Shown here: positions 42,325 through 51,279 of the stretch, in pieces
Numbering within the stretch: position 1 is the stretch's first letter
Layout: every line of letters begins with the position of its first letter
Assembly (NCBI RefSeq): GCF_000687145.1
Contig: NZ_JMFG01000018.1
Span: forward strand, 21,560-85,559
Source: Thermoanaerobaculum aquaticum
Lineage (GTDB): Bacteria > Acidobacteriota > Thermoanaerobaculia > Thermoanaerobaculales > Thermoanaerobaculaceae
Direction: 5' to 3'
DNA length: 64,000 nucleotides
Translations under genes and position numbers: made by a program
Notes under the pieces: model-generated
What the model was told of the DNA's origin: nothing
The model's input: only the letters and a program-made list of their open reading frames with translations
Databases searched by the model: none

Positions 42325-43273
42325 ACTTTCGGTTGTGGTGCCGGTCTTTAACGAGGAGGAAAACCTCCCGGAGCTTTATCGGCGCTTGACGGCGGTCCTC
42401 GGCACTGCTGCTTCCTCCTGGGAAATCCTTTTTGTGGACGACGGCTCCCGGGATCGCAGCTGGGAGATCATCAGGGGCCTGGCGGAGAACGATCCTCGCG
42501 TGCGGGGTTTGCGCTTTTCCCGCAACTTCGGCCACCAGATGGCCTTTGCCGCAGGGCTCGATCACGCCCGGGGCCAGGCGGTGGTGATCATGGATGCCGA
42601 CCTTCAGGACCCCCCGGAGCTCATCCCGCAGCTTCTGGCCAAGCATCGAGAGGGCTTCGAGGTGGTTTATGCGGTGCGCACCGCGCGCCACGGGGAAACG
42701 TTTTTCAAGAGGCTCACCGCCAAGCTCTTTTACCGGCTCTTGGCGCGCATTACCTCGGTGCAAATCCCTTTGGACACCGGGGATTTTCGCCTCATGGGCC
42801 GGCGGGCGGTGGAGGCTTTCCGGCGACTCCCCGAGCGCCACCGCTTTACCCGCGGGTTGGTGGCGTGGTTGGGCTTTCCGCAAACCGGCGTGCCCTACGA
42901 GCGAGCTCCCCGTCATGCCGGCACCACCAAGTACCCGCTGCGCAAGATGCTGCGCTTTGCCGTGGATGCCATTACCTCCTTTTCCCACGTGCCCCTGCAG
43001 CTGGCTACCTGGCTGGGGTTTATCGTTTCGGGATTTGCGTTCTTTTACATCCTGGTGGTGATTGCCCTCAAATTTGCGGGGATTTCCTGGCCGGGCTATA
43101 CGTCAATTATGGCAGCCATTTTGTTCTTGGGTGGTGTGCAGCTGGTGATGGTGGGGCTTTTAGGGGAGTACGTTGGGCGCATTTACGACGAGGTGAAACA
43201 CCGCCCGCTTTACCTGGTGGCCGAGGAGGCAGGCTCCCGCGAGCAGGGGAGTATGCGTCACACAAATCGGTGA
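42314..43273 (+). CDS. GT2 glycosyltransferase, polyprenyl-phosphate sugar synthase type
   Basis: The 319-residue protein has an N-terminal GT-A domain with LSVVVPVFNEEENLPELYRR, ILFVDDGSRDRSWEII and the metal-binding VVIMDADLQDPPELIPQLL, then DTGDFRLMGRRAVEAF, the usual layout of GtrB/DPM1-like enzymes. Two C-terminal membrane helices (about 225-290) end in LLGEYVGRIYDEVKHRPLYLV, a family hallmark. It would charge a polyprenyl phosphate with glucose or mannose. The GTG at 42314 is preferred because GGAG lies about 8 nt before it; a GTG 9 nt earlier would overlap that site. It is translationally coupled to the Agl23-like gene. Confidence 0.9.
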   Translation: MSVELSVVVPVFNEEENLPELYRRLTAVLGTAASSWEILFVDDGSRDRSWEIIRGLAENDPRVRGLRFSRNFGHQMAFAAGLDHARGQAVVIMDADLQDPPELIPQLLAKHREGFEVVYAVRTARHGETFFKRLTAKLFYRLLARITSVQIPLDTGDFRLMGRRAVEAFRRLPERHRFTRGLVAWLGFPQTGVPYERAPRHAGTTKYPLRKMLRFAVDAITSFSHVPLQLATWLGFIVSGFAFFYILVVIALKFAGISWPGYTSIMAAILFLGGVQLVMVGLLGEYVGRIYDEVKHRPLYLVAEEAGSREQGSMRHTNR

Positions 43274-43303
43274 GAACGGCTTTGCCTCCTGCGTTAGCCT
43301 TGG

Positions 43304-43765
43304 TCAGGACTCAATGTCGGCAATGGCGGCAGCGGGATCGGCGGAACCCTGCACCACCCGCTGCAGGCCAGGGTAGTAGCGGTCCATGATCCCCACGCTG
43401 ATGTACAGCATGTTGCGGTACTGCTCGTAGGAAAGCTCGCTGCCTTCGGTGCTGGTGGAGCAGCGGAAGCGCACCTCGCCGTCGGAAAGATCCATCTCGA
43501 AGTTGCCCAGGAGCAAGCCGTAGTTGGCGCGGGTGAGGAACTCCATGATGTCCCGGCGCCGGGGCTCCGGAATTTTGCCTTCCAGGAACACCAAAAAGCG
43601 CACGATGGACCGCTCCTCATCGGCCAGAGCCACCAACCGGTAGGTGCTGTTTTCCCCGGCCACCCCCATCTCGATGGCCTGATAGTGGGGGATGGTGCGG
43701 AACTCCCAGTTGTCCCGCTTGAAAAACTCCACCAGCTTCTCGTAAAGCCCCATGCTTTGCTCCAT
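43304..43765 (-). CDS. YbjN-domain protein
   Basis: The 153-residue protein shows the YbjN-like pattern: GLYEKLVEFFKRDNWEFRTI, IVRFLVFLEGKIPEPRRRDI, then MEFLTRANYGLLLGNFEMDL and LSYEQYRNMLYISVGIMDRY. The fold resembles type III secretion chaperones and sensory domains. YbjN in Escherichia coli affects stress and motility, but a molecular role is not established. The N-terminus may start at the second Met (12 nt downstream, with GGAG before it). A good promoter ends 5 nt before the first ATG. Confidence 0.8.
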   Translation of the reverse strand: MEQSMGLYEKLVEFFKRDNWEFRTIPHYQAIEMGVAGENSTYRLVALADEERSIVRFLVFLEGKIPEPRRRDIMEFLTRANYGLLLGNFEMDLSDGEVRFRCSTSTEGSELSYEQYRNMLYISVGIMDRYYPGLQRVVQGSADPAAAIADIES

Positions 43766-43770
43766 CTCTT

Positions 43771-43799
43771 ACTCTCGCCCACCGCGCCGTTGCTGTCAA
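43771..43799 (-). promoter_or_regulatory. Promoter of the YbjN gene
   Basis: TTGACA (43799-43794), a 17-bp spacer and a weak -10 GAGAGT (43776-43771) end 5 nt before the ATG. Confidence 0.5.
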
Positions 43800-43802
43800 G
43801 AG

Positions 43803-43828
43803 AAAAAGGGGGGCGCTGAGCGCCCCCC
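43803..43828 (-). terminator. Rho-independent terminator of the TonB receptor gene
   Basis: Perfect 10-bp stem (43828-43819 with 43817-43808, six consecutive G-C pairs) followed by five T on the minus strand, 24 bp after the receptor stop codon. Confidence 0.92.
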
Positions 43829-43851
43829 TGGTTGAGTTTGCGTCACCGCTT

Positions 43852-46743
43852 TTAAAAGCGAATGCGCAGGCCCAGCTGACCCAGGCGCTGTTCGCCCTGG
43901 AGCGGGTCGCCGGCGTAGCTGGTGGGCCGGCCAAAGTTGGCGGCCAGCCGGTTGCCCACGTAGCCCGCGGGGTTTTTGGAGTTGAAGAGGTTGAACACCT
44001 CAGCAATGAGCTCCACACCGATGTCGCCGGCAAAGGTGAACTCCTTGGAGATGCGCACGTCGAACTGGGAGAAGGAGTGGCCGCGGCGGTTGTTGACATG
44101 GCTCACGTTGCTGGGCAAGTCAAAGCGCATACCGTCGCCGTTGAGATCGGTGCCCGCCCACTCGGTGTAGGGGAGAGCCGAACGGTAACGGAACATGCCG
44201 GAGATGTTGATCCCCCAGGGCGCGCGGTAGAAGCCAGCCAGGGTGATGCGGTGGCGAGCATCGGTGTTGAGGGGACCGATGCACTTATCGCACAGGGGAT
44301 CGTAGGGGTTCACGCTTTGGTCGCGCACCGCCCGCAGGTCGGGCTGGTGATCAATGTCGGTGATGCGGAACTCATCGGCACCGGCCAGCACGTTACCCCA
44401 GGCCTTGGACCAGGTGTAGAAGCCCTGGAACTCGAACTTTTCAGCTCGGGCCCGGAAACCGATGTTGATGCCCTTGTAATCCGCCCGGCCCTTGCCGTAC
44501 CAAATGCGGAAGTTGCCGAACTGCGGGAAGCGTCGATGGTCGCCATCGGCGGGGTTGTACCTCCCGTCGCCGTTCACGTCCACTCCCGGGTTGGCGCGGA
44601 AGCGGAAGGGGATGTCACGGTAACGGACCCGCACCGCCTCAAAGTTAAGGCCCAGCCAATCCAGAACCTGCCAGGAGTAACCCAGCGAAGCTTGGTCGGA
44701 GTAAGGCGTGGCCAGGGTGGGAGAAGCCACCTCGTTGGGTGGGAAGACCTCAGCACCGGGCAGCTGGTTGGGCGGCAGCGGTTGCCCGGGTTGGTAGAAG
44801 GACCCATCGGGGTTGCGGATGCCGTTGGGGTCGAAGTAGTTGTAAACCACCCCGTAGTTGGACTGCACGGCCGCGGCGGGGAAAAGGATGGTGGCGTTGG
44901 TGTAGGGGAAGTCGAAAAAGCGGCCCACGCCGGCCCGCAGGAGCTGCTTGCCGTCGCCTTTCACGTCCCAAACCACGCCCAGGCGCGGCCCCCAGTTGTT
45001 CTTGTCGTTCTTGAGCTTGCCACCCCGTCCGCCCTGGAAGTCGCGGAGGTAGTACTCGTTGTACTCGGTTTGGGTGGAAAGCACCTGCCAGATGGGGTTG
45101 GAGCGCTGGTCGAGGTCAAAGCCGTCCCAAAAATCGTAACGAAGCCCCACGCTGAGGGTGACCTGGTTGCTCAGGTACCAGTCGTCCTGGGCGTAAATGC
45201 TGTACTGATCCACCGGTGTTTTGTCGCCGAAAAACCCACCGTAAAACGTGATGTCGGTGACCGGCGAGCCCTTGCGGTCCTCCAGCATCGAATACTGGCC
45301 GTTGAGTCCGGTGGAAAAATCACCACCCAAGACCGGCTCGTGGATGTACTGCACGCCCACCTTGAAGTCGTGGTGCTTGCCGCCAATTTCCTTGGTGAAG
45401 GTGAAGTCGTCCTTGTACTGGTACTTCACCTGGTTTGTGGACTGCGGGGTGTTGATGTTTTGCCCGTAGGAGAAGCCCGAGGGGTAGTAGAGGAGCGGCT
45501 CGTTGGAGTCGGCAGTAATGACGTTCTTGAACTTGGAGTACTGGAACAGGAACTCGTTCAAAGCGTTGTCGGAGACCTGCCAGTTGTGGCCCAGAAGGAT
45601 CGAGTAGTACTTGTTGGAAATGGTCCCCAGGTTGTTGGGAGCAGCCAGTGGGCTTGCACCGTACTTGTCATCGTTCTTCTGATAACCGTACCGCACCTGG
45701 AGGTACTGCTTGGGTGAGATGTTGTAGGTGGCTTTGGCGGTGATAAGGTCGTCCTTGAAAGGCAGCGGCACGGTTTTCCCGTCTAACTCCGGGTAAATGC
45801 CGCCGGAATCCACGGTGTAGTTGGTTTCCCGGTCGGTCCGCTCCCAGGTCACGAAGAAGTGAGCCAGGTCCTTGGCAATGGGGCCACCCAGGGCGAAGCC
45901 GTACTGTTTCCGGTCGTAGGCTTGCTTATCAATGCCCGCTTGTTTTTCCGACTCGGTGCGGGCGTTGAGGCTGTCGTTGCGGAAAAAGCCCCAGGCGCTG
46001 CCCTTGAACTCGTTGGTGCCGGTCTTGGTGACCACGGTGAGCACACCACCGGAGGAGCGCCCGTACTCGGCCTTGTACTGCATGGTTTGAATCTTGAACT
46101 CCTGCACCGCTTCCAGGTTGAAGTTCTGCAAGGCGCCACCGATGGTGTCGTCGGTGTTGTCACCGCCGTCAATGATGAAGTTCACGTTGCGACCGATGCC
46201 GCCGTTCAAGGCAATGGTGAGCTGGCCGGGCTTAGTGGGGTCGGGGTTCACCGCCAGGTTGGTCCCAGGGGCGAGGATCCCGAGGTTGGCAAACTGCCGG
46301 CCGTTGAGCGGCAGGTTGGCCAGCTCCTCTTGGCTCACCACCGTACCCACCGCTGGGGAGGTGGCCACCAGGGGAATCGTGGCGGTTACCGTGACTTCTT
46401 CAGCCACCGCTGCCACCTTCAGCGTCACGTCCTGGGTAAGGGTGGAGGCCACGTTGACCACCACGTTTTCCACGGTCAGCGGGGTGAAGCCTGCCAGCTC
46501 AAAGCGCAGGGTATAGGTCCCCACGGGAAGAGCGGGGAAGCGGTAGCGACCGTCGCTGCCGGTGATGCCCTCCCGGCTAATGCCAGTTTGCACGTGGGTG
46601 GCCACCACGCGAACGCCGGGAAGCACGCCTCCCTGCTCGTCCACCACTCTGCCGGTGAGGGCCCCGCTGCCCGTTTGCGCCAGAAGTGGGGCCGATGCAC
46701 ACAAAAGCACGATTAAAGTTAAAACGCCAATTTGCCTTCGCAT
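43852..46743 (-). CDS. TonB-dependent receptor, Oar-like, with carboxypeptidase-regulatory N-domain
   Basis: This is a 963-residue outer-membrane protein. The signal peptide spans 1-22. A CarboxypepD_reg-like domain follows (GALTGRVVDEQGGVLPGVRV, TGSDGRYRFPALPVGTYTL), then the plug (ELANLPLNGRQFANLGILAP, IIDGGDNTDD) and a large barrel ending in the membrane-sorting pattern LGQLGLRIRF with terminal Phe. The whole resembles the Oar/SusC-type receptors that are very common in Acidobacteria. The ligand is unknown. A GGAGGACTG site precedes the ATG. It follows a sulfatase-like gene by 83 bp with no terminator between them, so the two may be co-expressed. Confidence 0.92.
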   Translation of the reverse strand: MRRQIGVLTLIVLLCASAPLLAQTGSGALTGRVVDEQGGVLPGVRVVATHVQTGISREGITGSDGRYRFPALPVGTYTLRFELAGFTPLTVENVVVNVASTLTQDVTLKVAAVAEEVTVTATIPLVATSPAVGTVVSQEELANLPLNGRQFANLGILAPGTNLAVNPDPTKPGQLTIALNGGIGRNVNFIIDGGDNTDDTIGGALQNFNLEAVQEFKIQTMQYKAEYGRSSGGVLTVVTKTGTNEFKGSAWGFFRNDSLNARTESEKQAGIDKQAYDRKQYGFALGGPIAKDLAHFFVTWERTDRETNYTVDSGGIYPELDGKTVPLPFKDDLITAKATYNISPKQYLQVRYGYQKNDDKYGASPLAAPNNLGTISNKYYSILLGHNWQVSDNALNEFLFQYSKFKNVITADSNEPLLYYPSGFSYGQNINTPQSTNQVKYQYKDDFTFTKEIGGKHHDFKVGVQYIHEPVLGGDFSTGLNGQYSMLEDRKGSPVTDITFYGGFFGDKTPVDQYSIYAQDDWYLSNQVTLSVGLRYDFWDGFDLDQRSNPIWQVLSTQTEYNEYYLRDFQGGRGGKLKNDKNNWGPRLGVVWDVKGDGKQLLRAGVGRFFDFPYTNATILFPAAAVQSNYGVVYNYFDPNGIRNPDGSFYQPGQPLPPNQLPGAEVFPPNEVASPTLATPYSDQASLGYSWQVLDWLGLNFEAVRVRYRDIPFRFRANPGVDVNGDGRYNPADGDHRRFPQFGNFRIWYGKGRADYKGINIGFRARAEKFEFQGFYTWSKAWGNVLAGADEFRITDIDHQPDLRAVRDQSVNPYDPLCDKCIGPLNTDARHRITLAGFYRAPWGINISGMFRYRSALPYTEWAGTDLNGDGMRFDLPSNVSHVNNRRGHSFSQFDVRISKEFTFAGDIGVELIAEVFNLFNSKNPAGYVGNRLAANFGRPTSYAGDPLQGEQRLGQLGLRIRF

Positions 46744-46779
46744 CTTCAGTCCTCCTTCCTCCTTTTTTCTTCTGCGTTC

Positions 46780-46815
46780 TCAAGCCGTTTTTGGACGCTC
46801 AACGCACTGCCGCAC
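46780..46815 (-). other. Possible 11-codon leader ORF upstream of the TonB receptor
   Basis: A perfect Shine-Dalgarno stretch AGAAAGGAGGTG (46827-46816) overlaps the preceding stop codon and is followed by a GTG start and an 11-residue frame (MRQCVERPKTA). It could be a leader peptide or simply a strong ribosome-binding site without a real gene. No further support. Confidence 0.25.
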
Positions 46816-46826
46816 CACCTCCTTTC

Positions 46827-48896
46827 TCACCCACCGTTGGCGGTAGGTGAAATCCGGGCAAGCAAGCGCCGGGCCGCGCTCACCTGCGAGGAAAACTGCG
46901 GGTTGTTCTGCGCTTTTTTGATGAACGTGGTGTAGGCCTGTGCAGCTTTTTCCCTTTGGCCAGCTTCATCCCAGGCAATGGCCATGTTGAAAAGCACCTC
47001 AAGGTAGTTGGGAGCGAGCTCCAGAGCCCGGTTGAAGCTGGCTATGGCTTCCTCGGTTTTCCCCGCCAGCACCTGGAGAACCCCCAGGCCGTTCCACGGC
47101 TCGGCAAATGCCGGATCTAAGGCAATTGCGTGCCGGTACGCTTCCTCCGCCGCGGCCAGCTCTCCCAGCTCCCGCAAGACGTTGCCCAAGTTGTTCCAAA
47201 CCCTGGGATTGTGCGGGTCGAGCTGGCAAGCCCGGGAAAACTCGTCCTTCGCCTGCGGGAAAGCCCCCCGCGCGGCGTACACCAAACCCAGCGCCTCGTG
47301 AAGCTCGGGCCGCCCTGGATCCAGGCGGATGGCGGCCTCCAGCGCTTGCCGCGCTTCCTCTTCCCGGCCGGCTTCCCGCAGGGCCAACGCCAGGTTGTAG
47401 CGGGCTTCCCGGTCGGCGGGGTTAAGCTCCAGCACGCGGCGTAACACACCGACGGCCGCGGCGGGATCGCCGGCCGCCCGCAAGACCTCGGCCTGTTCCG
47501 CAAGGAGCACGGGGTTTTGGGGATCCTCGGCCAGGGCTTCTTGAAGGACGGTGCGGGCTTGAACTGGGTCTCCTGCCAGGCGCAAAGCGTGAGCCTGTTC
47601 AAAGAGCGTGAAAACCCTCACCCGATCTTTGGGGTCGGCGGCGGTTTGCGGGGTGGGGGAAGAAGGGGCAATGTAGCCGAGGCTTTCCAGCTGACGACGG
47701 GCCTCAGCATCCAGCTCCACGCTGTTCCCTGAAGTTGCGGCTGCCACGTAGTCCCCAAGGGCCTCCCGCAAGGCTTTTTCCGCGGGCACTCCTTGTCCCA
47801 CGAGGTTGGCGGCTTCGGCGGGGTCTGTGGCCAGGTTGTAAAGCTCGGGCTTGGGTGCGGCCACGTACTTCCATTGCTGCTTTCGGGCGGCCAGCAGTGC
47901 GGCCCAGCCAAAGCTGGTGGGGTAAAGCGTTTCGGCAAAGAGCGTGGTCTCCGGGGGCTCTTTTTGGCGAAGCAAAAAGGGTGCCAGGTCGCTGCCTTGC
48001 GCCTGGAGCGTGGGCTGGGCGCCCGCCAGGTGCATGAGGGTGGGCGCCACATCCACGAGGCTCACCGGCGTGGAAAGGCGAGACCCGGCTGCCAGGCCGG
48101 GCGCTGCCACCATCAGCGGGACGCGGAGGGTGGCCTCGTAGAGCAGCAAGCCGTGGGTGGATTCGCCGTGCTCACCCAAAGCCTCCCCGTGGTCGCCGGC
48201 CACCGCAATGACCGTTTGCTCCCCGAGCCCCATGCGCTCCAGCTCATCCAAAAGCCTGCCAATTTGCGCATCGGCGGCGGCTACCTCCCCGGTGTAGGGG
48301 GAATCGGGAAACTGCGTGGCAAAAGGCGCGGGGGGCTGGTAGGGAGCGTGGGGCTCGTAAAGATGCACCCACAAAAAGAACCGCTTTCCGCTACGGGCTT
48401 TCAGCCACTCAATGGCTTTATCCACCACTTGAGAGGCGGGTCTTTCCGCTTCCAGCCTCGTTCCCGCATAGGCTGGCATGGGGATCTGGTCGTCGTAGGT
48501 GGCAAACCCGCGAGCCAAACCGAAACGACGGGAAAGCACGTAAGCTGCTACAAAAGCGCCGGTTTCCCAGCCCTGGCTTTGGAGCTCGGTGGCAAGGGTG
48601 GGGATGGTGTCCGGCAGCGCCTGGGCACCGTTGAGCCGCACCCCGTGGCGGGCTGGGGTAAGGCCTGTGAGGATGGAGGCGTGGGCGGGGGTGGTAAGCG
48701 GCACAGGGCTCCACGCCTGAAGGAAGACAACGCTTTTTTGCGCCAGACGGTCGAGGTTTGGGGTGGCCGAAGTAAAGGCCGGGTTGTAGGCCCCCACGTG
48801 GTCGGCGCGGAGGGTGTCAACGGTAATGAGGAGCACATTTCGGGGCGCAAGGGATGCTGGCTGCGGGCCGCATCCCCAAAGGAAGGCTGCGATCAA
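46827..48896 (-). CDS. Sulfatase-like (alkaline phosphatase superfamily) TPR lipoprotein
   Basis: The 689-residue protein has a catalytic domain (about 15-370) beginning RNVLLITVDTLRADHVGAYN, with WVHLYEPHAPYQPP and VAVAGDHGEALGEHGESTHG. The nucleophile position reads PLTTPAHASILTG, that is Thr rather than the Cys/Ser needed for formylglycine, with His in place of Arg. So a true sulfatase activity is doubtful, and a phosphotransferase or phosphodiesterase is more likely. TPR repeats (about 430-670) form the C-terminus. The visible TTG start gives a very short lipobox leader (FLWGC). An in-frame hydrophobic extension to a CTG at 48929 would give a normal lipoprotein signal, so the start is uncertain. 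Confidence 0.8.
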   Translation of the reverse strand: MIAAFLWGCGPQPASLAPRNVLLITVDTLRADHVGAYNPAFTSATPNLDRLAQKSVVFLQAWSPVPLTTPAHASILTGLTPARHGVRLNGAQALPDTIPTLATELQSQGWETGAFVAAYVLSRRFGLARGFATYDDQIPMPAYAGTRLEAERPASQVVDKAIEWLKARSGKRFFLWVHLYEPHAPYQPPAPFATQFPDSPYTGEVAAADAQIGRLLDELERMGLGEQTVIAVAGDHGEALGEHGESTHGLLLYEATLRVPLMVAAPGLAAGSRLSTPVSLVDVAPTLMHLAGAQPTLQAQGSDLAPFLLRQKEPPETTLFAETLYPTSFGWAALLAARKQQWKYVAAPKPELYNLATDPAEAANLVGQGVPAEKALREALGDYVAAATSGNSVELDAEARRQLESLGYIAPSSPTPQTAADPKDRVRVFTLFEQAHALRLAGDPVQARTVLQEALAEDPQNPVLLAEQAEVLRAAGDPAAAVGVLRRVLELNPADREARYNLALALREAGREEEARQALEAAIRLDPGRPELHEALGLVYAARGAFPQAKDEFSRACQLDPHNPRVWNNLGNVLRELGELAAAEEAYRHAIALDPAFAEPWNGLGVLQVLAGKTEEAIASFNRALELAPNYLEVLFNMAIAWDEAGQREKAAQAYTTFIKKAQNNPQFSSQVSAARRLLARISPTANGG

Positions 48897-49023
48897 AAAA
48901 GCAACGAAAATGTGAGCTCTGGCGATCAGCGCTCCCCCCCACCACGCAACTTGGCGTTGACTTTAGCAACACCTGCCCGTCCTTGGCAAGACTTCCTGTG
49001 CGACAATCCATGGGGAGGCTCGT

Positions 49024-50481
49024 ATGGCCTTTGCCGACTTGCGGGATTTCTTGCGTTTCTTGGAAAAACGGGGGGAGCTGGCGCGCATTCAAAAGCCAAT
49101 CTCGCCAATCCTGGAGATGACCGAAATTGCCGACCGTGTGGTGAAAAAGCAGGGTCCCACACTGCTCTTTGAGTCGCCCACCGAAGGCGCTTTTCCTGTG
49201 GTGATGAACATCTTTGGCTCCATTCCCAGGGTCATGGCGGCGTTGGGGGTGGAAAGCTGGGAGGCCTGGGCCGAGCGGGTCAACTTCTTCTTGGAGCCCA
49301 AGATGCCCTCCGGGCTTTTGGACAAGGTGCGCACGTTACCTAAGCTTTTGGAGCTTTCGGGCATTTTCCCCAAGGTGGTGCGGGAAGGACCGGTGCAGGA
49401 GGTCATCAAAACCGGCGACCAGGTGGACCTCTTTGAGCTGCCGGTGCTTAAGTGCTGGCCTCAGGATGGGGGGCGCTTCATCACGTTAACCAACGTCATC
49501 ACCAAGGACCCGGAAACCGGTACACGCAACTGCGGGATGTACCGGCTGCAGGTGTACGACCGCAACACCACCGGCATGCACTGGCACCTCCACCACGACT
49601 CGGCGCGGATCTTTCAAAACCATGCACGGAGGGGCCAGCGCACGGAAGTTGCGGTGGCTCTGGGTGGTGATCCCGCCACGATCTTTGCCCCGGCGGTGCC
49701 CCTGCCGCCCGGCGTTGACGAAATGCTTTTTGCCGGCTTTGTGCGTGGCCAGGCGGTGGAAATGGTGAAGTGCGTGACCGTGGACCTGGAGGTCCCAGCC
49801 CACGCGGAAATCGTGCTGGAAGGTTGGGTGGACCCCGAAGAGCGCAGAGTGGAGGGCCCCTTTGGCGACCACACCGGCTTTTACTCGTTAGCCGACGAGT
49901 ACCCGGTCTTCCACGTCACCGCCATCACCCATCGGCGAAACGCCCTTTACCCCACCACCATCGTTGGCAAGCCGCCCATGGAGGACTGCTACATGGGCTT
50001 TGCCATCGAGCGGATGTTCTTGCCGCTCATGCAAAAGATGCTGCCAGAAGTGGTGGATTACCACATGCCTTTTGAAGGGGTGTTCCACAACCTCATGATT
50101 GTGGCCATTGACAAGCGTTACCCCCACCATGCCCGCAAGGTCATGCATGGGATCTGGGGGCTGGGGCAGGCCACCTTCACCAAGGTCATCGTGGTGGTGG
50201 ATGCCGACGTCAACGTCCATGACCTTTCGGAAGTGGCGTGGAAGGCGTTGGCCAACATTGACCCCCAGCGCGATTTCGAGTTTGTGCTGGGGCCGGCAGA
50301 AACCCTGGACCACGCCTCGCGAGCGCCCTGGTGGGGCAGCAAGGTGGGCATTGACGCCACCCGCAAATGGCCCTCCGAGGGCTTCACCCGCCCCTGGCCC
50401 GACGAAATCATCATGAGCCCGGAAGTGAAGAAAAAAATTGACGCTATTTGGCATGAACTTGGGCTTCAGGAGGCCTCATGA
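49024..50481 (+). CDS. UbiD-family decarboxylase, menaquinone-type
   Basis: The 485-residue prenylated-FMN-dependent decarboxylase has FADLRDFLRFLEKRGELARI, RNCGMYRLQVYDRNTTGMHW, EGPFGDHTGFYS with the Glu of the active-site triad, and PWPDEIIMSPEV near the end. Length and sequence resemble the group used in the futalosine pathway or for other aryl carboxylic acids. With mqnD also encoded in this window, decarboxylation of a naphthoate intermediate is plausible but not proven. It needs a UbiX-type flavin prenyltransferase, not seen here. GGGGAGG precedes the ATG. It is coupled by a 4-bp overlap to the next gene. Confidence 0.87.
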   Translation: MAFADLRDFLRFLEKRGELARIQKPISPILEMTEIADRVVKKQGPTLLFESPTEGAFPVVMNIFGSIPRVMAALGVESWEAWAERVNFFLEPKMPSGLLDKVRTLPKLLELSGIFPKVVREGPVQEVIKTGDQVDLFELPVLKCWPQDGGRFITLTNVITKDPETGTRNCGMYRLQVYDRNTTGMHWHLHHDSARIFQNHARRGQRTEVAVALGGDPATIFAPAVPLPPGVDEMLFAGFVRGQAVEMVKCVTVDLEVPAHAEIVLEGWVDPEERRVEGPFGDHTGFYSLADEYPVFHVTAITHRRNALYPTTIVGKPPMEDCYMGFAIERMFLPLMQKMLPEVVDYHMPFEGVFHNLMIVAIDKRYPHHARKVMHGIWGLGQATFTKVIVVVDADVNVHDLSEVAWKALANIDPQRDFEFVLGPAETLDHASRAPWWGSKVGIDATRKWPSEGFTRPWPDEIIMSPEVKKKIDAIWHELGLQEAS

Positions 50482-51125
50482 GCTTTCCACCGCGTTGCGA
50501 TCTTCAGCTTCCCGGGTGGGGGTTGTTTTGGGCGGAAATGGTGGCTACGGGGGAGGGGAGTGAGGCGCTGGCGCAGCTGCGCCGGGAGGTGGCGCGGCGG
50601 GTGCGGGAATCTCACCGGTTGGAGGAGCTGCCCGACCACCCCACGGTGGCGGCGGTGCGCAAGCTGTTCCGGCAGGCGGGCTGCGATCCCACGCGCTGGC
50701 GCCCGTCTTCCGAGGCTTTGGTGCGACGGGTGCTGAAAGGCGAAGAGCTGCCGGCCATTTCCCCTTTGGTGGATATCAACAACTGCTTGTCCCTGGAGCT
50801 TTTGGTGCCCGCTTGTGTGATGGCGGCAGGTACCGTACAGGGGCCCCTTACGTTTCGTGCAGGACGCGCTGGGGAGACCATGCTTTCCCTTCGGGGCCCT
50901 GTGAGCTTGGAGGGGAAGCCGCTTTTAGCTGACGATCTTGGCCCTTTTAGCACACCCATTACCGATTCCCAACGGGTGAAGGTCACCGCCGATACCCGAG
51001 AGGCTTGGCTGGTGGTCTACCTCTCCCAGGGCGTGGTGAGCGGGGATTGCGTCCGCCAGGCGCTTGAACTTCTCCTTTCCGAGGCTCCGGTGGCGCGGGT
51101 GCTCGCTACTGCGCTGGTACCGTGA
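50478..51125 (+). CDS. B3/B4 domain protein (PheRS beta-like tRNA-binding domain)
   Basis: The 215-residue protein consists of a single B3/B4 domain, the fold used as the editing module of phenylalanyl-tRNA synthetase beta. LPDHPTVAAVRKLFRQAGCD, PSSEALVRRVLKGEELPAI and VDINNCLSLELLVPACV are typical. Stand-alone members are thought to act on mischarged tRNA or free amino-acid derivatives; the role is unproven. The ATG overlaps the upstream UbiD stop by 4 bp. Confidence 0.82.
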   Translation: MSFPPRCDLQLPGWGLFWAEMVATGEGSEALAQLRREVARRVRESHRLEELPDHPTVAAVRKLFRQAGCDPTRWRPSSEALVRRVLKGEELPAISPLVDINNCLSLELLVPACVMAAGTVQGPLTFRAGRAGETMLSLRGPVSLEGKPLLADDLGPFSTPITDSQRVKVTADTREAWLVVYLSQGVVSGDCVRQALELLLSEAPVARVLATALVP

Positions 51126-51279
51126 TTCTCGGCGTTGGCTGGCCGTTCTCCCTGTATTTGCGGGGAAAAAGATCAGCTGCTGGAAGTGGCATTGAAATAC
51201 GGGTTGTTTTTGAGCGAAGGACGTTTTTGCTTTAAAAAGGGTTGGCCTTTCCTTGCCTGGGTAATGCTAAAATCCAACC

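Noticed and set aside
44077..45717. A 546-codon plus-strand frame inside the TonB receptor region
   Set aside because: It is antisense to the barrel of the Oar-like receptor and lacks any family motif.
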